Shown here: one piece after another, positions 56,991 to 64,000 of the stretch
How positions within the stretch are numbered: position 1 is the stretch's first letter
How the letters are laid out: every line of letters begins with the position of its first letter
Assembly (NCBI GenBank): GCA_030068075.1
Contig: CM057839.1
Span: forward strand, 20,935,167-20,999,166
DNA length: 64,000 nucleotides
Reading direction: 5' to 3'
From: Paguma larvata
Taxonomy: Eukaryota; Chordata; Mammalia; Carnivora; Viverridae
The notes under the pieces: generated by a model
Databases searched by the model: none
The model's input: only the letters and a program-made list of their open reading frames with translations
Told to the model about the DNA's origin: nothing
Position numbers and translations under genes: made by a program

Positions 56991-59900
56991 AAGTTTTGCT
57001 CGGAGAAAATCTTGTCATATTTATAAATCAAGATATTAGCGACAGAATATGAAAATAATCCAAGGAAAAATTTCAATGAAGGCACTATCCACCTCACCAT
57101 CCGACAGATCAGAAGTCATCTTGAAGTGTCAGTATCAAGAGAGATGAAAGCTGGAGACTCGTATTTCAGGAAAATACGTCAAATTATAAAATTCTAGTCT
57201 AGGCAACTTTTCCTAGGCTTCAAAATACAATAGCTATCACACAGCATGATGATCTCGTCTACAAACTGATTCATGGTATTAATGGTAAAACCAATTTATC
57301 AATATTCTGGCATCATTTTACATATCATTTGGTAAATACCGAAGTTCAAAATCATCTAAGCTTTAATTCACAATGATAAATTATTATATTAAAGTTTCTA
57401 TCATTCTCTGAGCTTCAGAAATTGAGATCTGTTTTAGGTTTCCCACATCACAGGTATCTCCTGACATAATCACTAATATTCCCAGAGATTATAAAGAATT
57501 AAACTGAATATAAGACCCCTAGTGGTCATCAGTATAAAAGTAGCTGCTACTAATACAATTAATTTGATGGTGACAACTCTGCAGGTGAGGTGAATACATA
57601 CACGTTTCAGGCAGACGAGACAGTAATTTATAAGTTTGTGTAATTCTTAAGATATGCTTATATTTCTGCAGAGCAAGCGTTTCAACATTTTGAAAGGTAA
57701 TTGCAATTGTCATATTATTCAACATGCAGTGAAGCATACATGTAAACATCTGTTCTAAAAATTGAAAGCTTAAGTTATTAAGACATTTTAATGAATTTTC
57801 ATCTTCAAGTATAAAAAAACTGAATCCTATAGTAAAATTTCTTAGGAGCATGTCCTCCAAGGCCTCCTATACGTTATAACATGAAATTCCCAGAATATAG
57901 CTTTTAAGAATGTTACGTTTATTAACATATCGCCCTTATCATATGGACACTTATAGGACCTTGTCTATGTCTGTATTCTTTAATTATATCCAAGTTGAAT
58001 CCACTGATTCCTATTTTTGGTATTGTACTTTTGTTAATACTGAACACCAGAAATAACTCACATGCTCAGGTGCAAAATAATTTTGGAATACAACAGTTTC
58101 TATGCCATAGAAACTGTATCTGAAAGAAAAAAAATAGCTAAACGTCCTTGAAATTTTTGTCATTTTCTTTCAAAAGTAAAAAAAGAAGATACATAGGAGA
58201 AATACACATTCTGAAAACTTCAAGATCCTGCAACGTAACAGCCTGAAACTTCTCATACACTTTACTGGTACTCAGTTACAGTATGCTTTATAAACCATTA
58301 ACATCTTCTGTATTTGAATCTATACTGGTAACAAATACGTCATAGCAAACAACTCAAAAGTCTGATTTTGGTGTTTGCAAGCATAACAGAAACTCCTAAA
58401 AATATAGGAAGATAATTATAGGCATATCAACTTAGCTCTAAATCTGACTATCTGATGAAGTTGCAGAAATAATATTTCTCTGCTTCCGAGACTGATAAAT
58501 AGAATGGGGAGTAGAAATTTATTCTCATAATGGGAATAAAGAATTTTCAAAAGTTTAAATACATGATTCCTCACCTCCTTGATAAATTTTAAGTGATTTC
58601 TGAAAGGAGTTTTAATGATTTCAGTAACGTCATGAGAATATAATTGAAGTAGTAATAGGATCTTGCCATTGGTCAAAGTTCAGTCTTCTAGATCCCCTCA
58701 GAAATCACCTACAAACATGAGAAATATAATAGTTTTGTTGGGATAAAACAGATGTCATGAACTACATAAACCATGTTTAAGAACACTGGAATCCTGTTCT
58801 TCAATCCATATCCTTTCTTCAGTCTCTAAATACTTGAGCTCCAACAACAAAGGCACAATCACTAGTTTGAATACTTCCTGCTGAAATAGGTCTTCTTCCA
58901 AATTCAAATTTCCCACCATCCAAGCACTGAAAAGAGAATTCCTGAGTTCCCAGGTGCTCATTTTTTACATTTTATGAAAACATAATTTTAATACTACAGG
59001 CATACTGAGAACAATTTGTGGGGTGGTGAACATTTGGCCTGATTGTGTTTGAAATTTAGTATTCCTATCAAAATTAACTGCAAAGTTTCATATACTAATG
59101 CAGATGACATTGTATTTTATCTTTTAGATATCTTCACAAGGAAAGGTACTGTCAGTTACTTATGTTAATCTACAAGTATATAATTTTATTGAGCTTCCTT
59201 GCTTAGAAGGCTTTTAAGGAAGTCTATTCTTTTGATATTTGCATCTTAGCATGTCATCACACTGCAGAGAAGTCACAATTGAAGGCTAGGTAGAGATCTT
59301 CAATTACAGTTAAATGTATTCTATAATATGGAAACTTTCTCTGGAAACTTCAGAAAACATATCCATGAAAATCTGTTGAAATAGAAATAATCATCTATCT
59401 TTTGGCAGCATGGGAAGTGCATAAAGAGAATTACTTGATATTTGAGTAAGTTAACAGTCATCAAAATGATTTTACTGTAATACAAGCTTCACGTATTTTA
59501 TTTTTATTTGGTTGAATTCTTTGAGAAACGGTATAAAAAGTTAACTTCCAAACCATTCAGTATTTTCTAATAGTGACTAAGGATGGTTTTTCTTATTCAT
59601 AAAAATGTTGGTATTGTCCTGAGCTAAAAAAAAAAAAAAAAACAGTAACTACCATAGCTAACCCAGCAGACTGAAGTGTGATAGGGCAAGTAAGTCGGGT
59701 TAGCTCCACGTGTAATTCTGACTAAATATCACACAACTTAAGATGGTTAAATCCACAAGAGGGATGTAGTTCAATGAACTGGTTAAATTTTACATAATAG
59801 AATATTTTCTGCAAAGTACCTGCTAATGAATAAAAATTACAGGAGCCTTCAGACAAGTTATGTTTTCATTAGCTTTGTAAAATTTCTCAACTAATCATTT

Positions 59901-60089
59901 TACTGCTCAAAACATTTTTCCCCACAATCAGTTCTAACAAATCCTAGCAGATTCCACTTCAGGTTGTACTGAATTAGCACTTCTCATCTACTTTGAAAGT
60001 TTCTCTCAGAGTTATTCTATATAGACTTTTTAAGGGGTTTAATTCTTCAACTTTCTACTTATCAACTCACCTGTTAAAGAAAAATATGA
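56991..60089. other. Long span without recognised repeats or genes
   Basis: About 3.1 kb in which I name no element apart from a run of 18 A's at about 59625-59642 and a short palindrome at 58093. Minus-strand open frames of 113 codons (57519-57860), 86 codons (58416-58676) and 68 codons (58755-58961) occur in a row but in different frames and without motifs or splice-site support. Confidence 0.4.
58093..58117. repeat. 25-bp near-perfect palindrome
   Basis: acagtttctatg, a single C, then catagaaactgt: perfect 12-bp arms with a one-base centre. It could bind a dimeric factor or be chance. No repeat family is attached. Confidence 0.9.
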
Positions 60090-60658
60090 ACCATATTGGT
60101 AATAGTTGTTAACTCAGCAAGACTCAAAGAAACGCAATAAAAAACATTGCCCTCCTATGATCTAGCAATTACACTAAGTATTTACTGCCCCCAAAACTGC
60201 ACTAATTCACATCCATCCCGACTTTTATAGCAGCATTATCAACAATAGCCAAACTATGGAAACAGCCCAAGATGAATGGATAAAAGAGATGGTAAATATA
60301 CAAAGTATTACTCAGCCATCAAAAAGAATGAAATCTTGCCATTTGCAACTGATGGAATTAAGCAAAATAAGAGAGAGGACCATACGATTTCACTCATATG
60401 CGGAATTTAAGAAACAAAGTAAATAGAATAGGAGGGGGAGACAAACCAAGAAATAGACTCTTAACTATAAAGAACAAACTGATGGTTACTGAGGGGGCGG
60501 GGGGAGAGGATGGGGAATGGGTTAAATAGGTGATGGGACTAAGGAGTGTACTTGCTTTGGTGAGCACTGGGCATTGTATGGAAGTGTCGAATCACTTCAG
60601 TGTATACCTATATTATACTGTATGTTAACTGGAATTGAAATAAAAACAAGATTTAAAA
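60090..60658 (+). mobile_element. L1 (carnivore lineage) ORF2 end and 3' UTR
   Basis: 'cctatgatctagcaattaca', 'agcagcattatcaacaatag', 'aagaatgaaatcttgccatt', 'aataagagagaggaccatac', the G-rich 'gagggggcggggggagagga', 'ggtgagcactgggcattgta' and 'actgtatgttaactggaatt', in sense order. Frames are broken. The G-rich stretch (60493-60521) fits a four-run quadruplex pattern. Confidence 0.8.
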
Positions 60659-60889
60659 AGTGACAAAATTATATTTGCCTTATTTTCTAATTGGCTATAT
60701 TACTCTCAATGGTATCAACTCTTCAACTGTTATAAAAGCTTTTTGTGACAATTTTTTTGACAAATTTAAACTGCTGCACTCACACATGTTATAATTAATT
60801 CACCAGAAATAAATGGCTTTCAGTGCTTGGCTAACTCAAAATTTGGTTACAGCTTGTTTTTTATGTGTAGTTCTTTCATGATGAAATAC

Positions 60890-61200
60890 TACTTTTCTTA
60901 ATGTGTAACTGATGTAGGAGTTTCAGGTATACGACAGTGTAACTCAACATTTGTATGCTTGTAAAATGATCACAATAAATTTTTACCATCTGTCATGCTA
61001 CAAAGTTATCATTGACTACATTCCCCATACTGTGTTTTATATCCCCATGACTGGTAACTTCAATTTTGTATTTCTTGATCTCCTTCACCCATGTCACCAC
61101 CAACTCCCAACTCCCATCTGGCAACCACCCATTTATTCTGTAATGTGAGGTTCTTTTGCTTTTAGATTGTACATATATCATTTTCCATTTTAAAACCATT
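60890..61200 (-). mobile_element. L1 3' UTR, antisense
   Basis: 'ggagtttcaggtatacgaca', 'ctcaacatttgtatgcttgt', 'taccatctgtcatgctacaa', 'ctacattccccatactgtgt' and 'atctggcaaccacccattta' follow the antisense L1 3' UTR. It stops where a SINE begins. Confidence 0.72.
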
Positions 61201-61408
61201 TAAATTTATATTTTTTCTAACTATTTTGAGAGTGAGAGCACATGTGCAAATGGGGAGGGGTAGAGAGGTGGAGGGAGAGAAAGAAGCCCACGTGTGTTCT
61301 GCATGGTCAGCACAGAACCTGACATGGAACTTGATCCCAAAAGACAGGATATCATGATCTGAGCCAAAATCAATAACCAAATGCTTAACTAAGCCACCCA
61401 GGCACCTC
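61201..61408 (-). mobile_element. CAN-SINE
   Basis: Diverged reverse copy: 'gagagtgagagcacatgtgc', 'atggtcagcacagaacctga', 'gatatcatgatctgagccaa' and the head 'aactaagccacccaggcac'. It adjoins the antisense L1 3' UTR and probably interrupts it. Later L1 sequence was not recovered on the right. Confidence 0.88.
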
Positions 61409-61805
61409 AGTTTTTAAATTCTTCCGATCATGGTCTTCAAGTTGAGAATATGGTGTTGTTATTCTGGCAGTGTAAACATATTGTATTCTTTTAGCATTAC
61501 CATAGTGTCCTTGCATAACGAAGTAAATTAAGGAACTGACCTCAATTTCAGAATCCTGTGTCCCAAAATGTTCTGTAACAATATTTAATTGTGCACATAT
61601 TTACCAGCTTAACATTAATTTTGCTATTTCCAATAGTCTGAGTTGCCTAGATAGCCAAAAATTAAAGACCAGAGCTGCTTAATGACTTAACATTAAGTTT
61701 CGAGTGTACAAGACCATAATTTGATATATATGTTGTGAAGTGATTAACAATTAAAGTTCAGTAACTCATATCAGCTTGTGTGTGCTGAGAACATTTAAGA
61801 TTTAT
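61409..61805. other. No recognised feature
   Basis: Unassigned AT-rich spacer. Confidence 0.45.
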
Positions 61806-61925
61806 TCTAAGGAGTGTACTTGCTATGGTGAGCACTGGACATTGTACGGAAATGTTGAATCACTTTAGGGTATACCTGAAACTAGTATTATACTGTATGT
61901 TAACTGGAATTTAAATAAAAACAAG
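61806..61925 (+). mobile_element. Very short L1 3' end, sister of 60541-60650
   Basis: 'aaggagtgtacttgctatgg', 'tgagcactggacattgtacg' and 'tactgtatgttaactggaat' nearly repeat the 3' terminus of the L1 at 60090 (60541-60650). This copy additionally has 'gaaactagta' where the first has a short deletion. It is either a severely truncated insertion of the same subfamily or a local duplicate. Confidence 0.8.
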
Positions 61926-61974
61926 ATATCTACTGCAGTACTGTTATTATATACAGTGTGGTGATATAAATTAT

Positions 61975-62645
61975 CTCCAAAAGTTACTCATAACTGCAAG
62001 TGTGTACAAGTTTGATCCACATCTCATCCCTTCCAGTCCCTGGTGATTACTATCCTATTTTCTTTGATTTTGGCTTTTAAGATTCCACATGTGAGATCAT
62101 ATAGTGTATTTCTGACTTATTTCACTTACCATATTCCTTTGTGTACATACAGGTTACATTTTATCAATTCATCCATCAATAAACATGTACATTGCTTCAT
62201 AGCTTGGCTATTGGGAGTAAGGCTACAGTAAACATGAGAATACAGGTATATCTTCAAGACAGTTATTTTGTTTCTTTTAGATACATACCCAAATGAGGAA
62301 TTGCTGATTATGATTGTTGTTTTTAATTTGAGAAACCTCCATACTATTTTCCATAGTGGCTGTACCAATTCATATACGTATCAACAGTGTAGAATAGTTT
62401 TCTTCTCCACACCCTGGCTATCACTATTTCTTCTTCTTCTTTTTGGTAACTGCCATCTAAGAAGTGTAAGGTGTAAGGTGACATTGTGATTATGATGGTT
62501 CCCCTCCCCATTTTTAAACTGGATTTTTGTTTTTTGAGTTGTAAGAGTTCCTTCAACCTTCTGGAGATTGTCCTATCTGATGTATGGTTTTCAGACATAC
62601 TCTCTCATTTCATGGGCTACCCTTTCTTTTATTATGCAGCTTACC
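61975..62645 (-). mobile_element. L1 3' part (ORF2 end and 3' UTR), antisense
   Basis: 'agattccacatgtgagatca', 'ctgacttatttcacttacca', 'atcaattcatccatcaataa', 'ggctgtaccaattcatatac' and 'ggctaccctttcttttatta' are the antisense L1 3' UTR and ORF2 C-terminal region, the L1 3' end being at the left. The ORF2 end of this piece nearly abuts, in consensus order, the piece at 62690. Confidence 0.75.
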
Positions 62646-62689
62646 AGTCAGATGAACCGGGGCATAAAAAAAACAATACTTAAAATTTA

Positions 62690-63263
62690 ACCCATTAAAA
62701 GATCTGTAACATTGAAAATGAGAACACTAAAGAATTAAAGAAAAATTCTTGGAATTCATGGAAAGAGACTCCATGTCCATGTTGGAAAATTAAGATATCT
62801 GTATTGTCCAAAGACATCTATAGATTTAACACCACCTCTTTCAAAATTCTAGTGGTATTTTTGTTTTCATAGAAATATAAAAATTCTAGAACTTGTATGG
62901 AACCCAAAAGACCCTGAATAGCCAAAGTAATCTTGATCTCAAACTACAATACAAGACTATAGAACAGAATTAAGAGCCCAGAAATAAACTACACACTTAT
63001 GACCAATTAATATTTGAACAGGGAGCCAAGAATATTCCACGGGGAAAGGGTAGTTTTTCCAATAAATGGTACCAGGGAAACTAGGTATTTACATGCAAAA
63101 GAATGAAATTGAATGTTTTACACCATTCACAAAAATTTTGAACCATCAGACTCCTGGGAACAAAAACAAGGGAAAATCTCCTCGGCATGGCATTGGCAAC
63201 AATTTTTTAGATGTGAGACCAAAAGCACAAACAAAAGCAGAAATAAACTAGTGGAACTAGAAG
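62690..63263 (+). mobile_element. L1 ORF2 mid segment, inverted relative to 61975
   Basis: 'gactccatgtccatgttgga', 'agacatctatagatttaaca', 'acttgtatggaacccaaaag', 'ccagaaataaactacacact' and 'gcacaaacaaaagcagaaat' run in sense order through ORF2 downstream of the RT domain. It ends just before the point where the antisense piece at 61975 begins in ORF2. It has a small internal deletion near 62950. Confidence 0.75.
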
Positions 63264-64000
63264 TTTTTGATAATTTTTCCTCGTGATTTCAAGTTTGTTA
63301 CAACGTCTGACCTCTAAATGACAAATAGAAAACCAAGTACATATACTAGTTTTCTAATTTTGCAGCCCAGATAACTGAAGTTCATAACTGAACTCCTCCA
63401 TGAATATAGGACCAATATCATGGATATTCAGATACCTATAATGACTCTTTAATGCTATCATTGAATCTAGTGAAATATTTTCATCACCAGGAGTTAACTA
63501 CAGAGTAAAGTAGACAAATCTTGTTTGATAATTTCTATAATAGCAGTAACCACAGAAAGCCATTATAGACAGCCATGTTATTTTTCTCCATCATGGAGAT
63601 TTTGTAGATGTATGGAAAGAAGACATGCAACTACTTTCATGAACTGAAATCAATTATTTTCATTTTCTCTGACCTACTATTCCTTGCATTCCCTAAATAA
63701 AAACGTACCTTCTAGTGAAGGAAGGAAGCAGGCAGGCTTGTAATTACTCCTTTCCTCTGGAGAATAATTTTCCCTGAACTATGATATGTGCATTAATAAA
63801 ACTGTAATCTGATGTCCTCTCAGCATGACTCTTTATTCTATCTTCTCAGCAAAGATTGAGCAAGGTATTTTAAGAATCTCAACTGATACGCAAATAGGGT
63901 AGTAAGTATCCACTATGCATTTCAAAGATATTCCCTAACCTATCCTTTGGTATATATTAAGCAACTGATATGTTTTAGTATGAATTTACATCAATATATT
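63264..64000. other. No recognised feature
   Basis: AT-rich sequence to the window edge with no repeat or coding signal that I can name. Confidence 0.45.

Noticed and set aside
58416..58961. Two adjacent minus-strand open frames as exons of one gene
   Set aside because: They are short, in different frames, lack convincing splice sites and show no recognised motif.

Overview
This window reads as nuclear DNA from a placental mammal, most likely a carnivore of the cat family. The main evidence is about two dozen copies of a tRNA-Lys-derived SINE of the CAN-SINE/SINEC type, with the head, CT-rich stretch and A-rich tail I know from felid genomes. There are also a relatively young carnivore-type L1 fragment and many older mammalian repeats (L1M, L2, MIR, CR1/L3, MER2, MaLR LTRs). 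Family names are from memory; no library search was run. The DNA is AT-rich with no CpG island.

I found no host protein-coding exon I would defend, no canonical tRNA, rRNA or snRNA gene and no CRISPR array. The window is best read as intergenic or deep-intronic sequence. Its longest open frames lie in a microsatellite (10.6-11.1 kb), a minisatellite (14.9 kb) and an L1 ORF2 tail (45.7-46.4 kb).

Layout. 0-5.7 kb: two SINEs nested in opposite orientation, ancient LTR debris, and an L1M 3' end split by a MER2 DNA transposon with matching ends. 5.7-9.2 kb: a long antisense ancient L1, then L2. 9.2-15.1 kb: a SINE whose tail has become a roughly 510 bp TA/CA-type microsatellite, two MIRs, a possible ERV internal remnant and a perfect 21-bp minisatellite. 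15-21 kb: mostly unrecognised sequence, SINEs and a poly(A)-tailed retroposed segment. 21.1-28 kb: a layered repeat cluster (antisense L1 interrupted by an L1 3' end, an LTR that itself holds a SINE, and another SINE), then sense L1 with a SINE, then L2. 28-45 kb: scattered SINEs, CR1/L3, L1M pieces, L2, MIR and long unannotated spans. 45-49.9 kb: a dense cluster with the L1 ORF2 tail, L1 3' ends, L1 ORF1, a solo MaLR LTR with exact 5-bp duplications and an older CAN-SINE type. 51.5-56.9 kb: a close inverted SINE pair and a carnivore-type L1 5' region carrying a SINE. 57-60 kb: unannotated. 60-63.3 kb: several L1 pieces, including one that looks like a twin-priming inversion.

No genes work together here. 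What the window offers is a record of insertion order, readable from nesting and target-site duplications. I see no new gene system; the best leads are structural.
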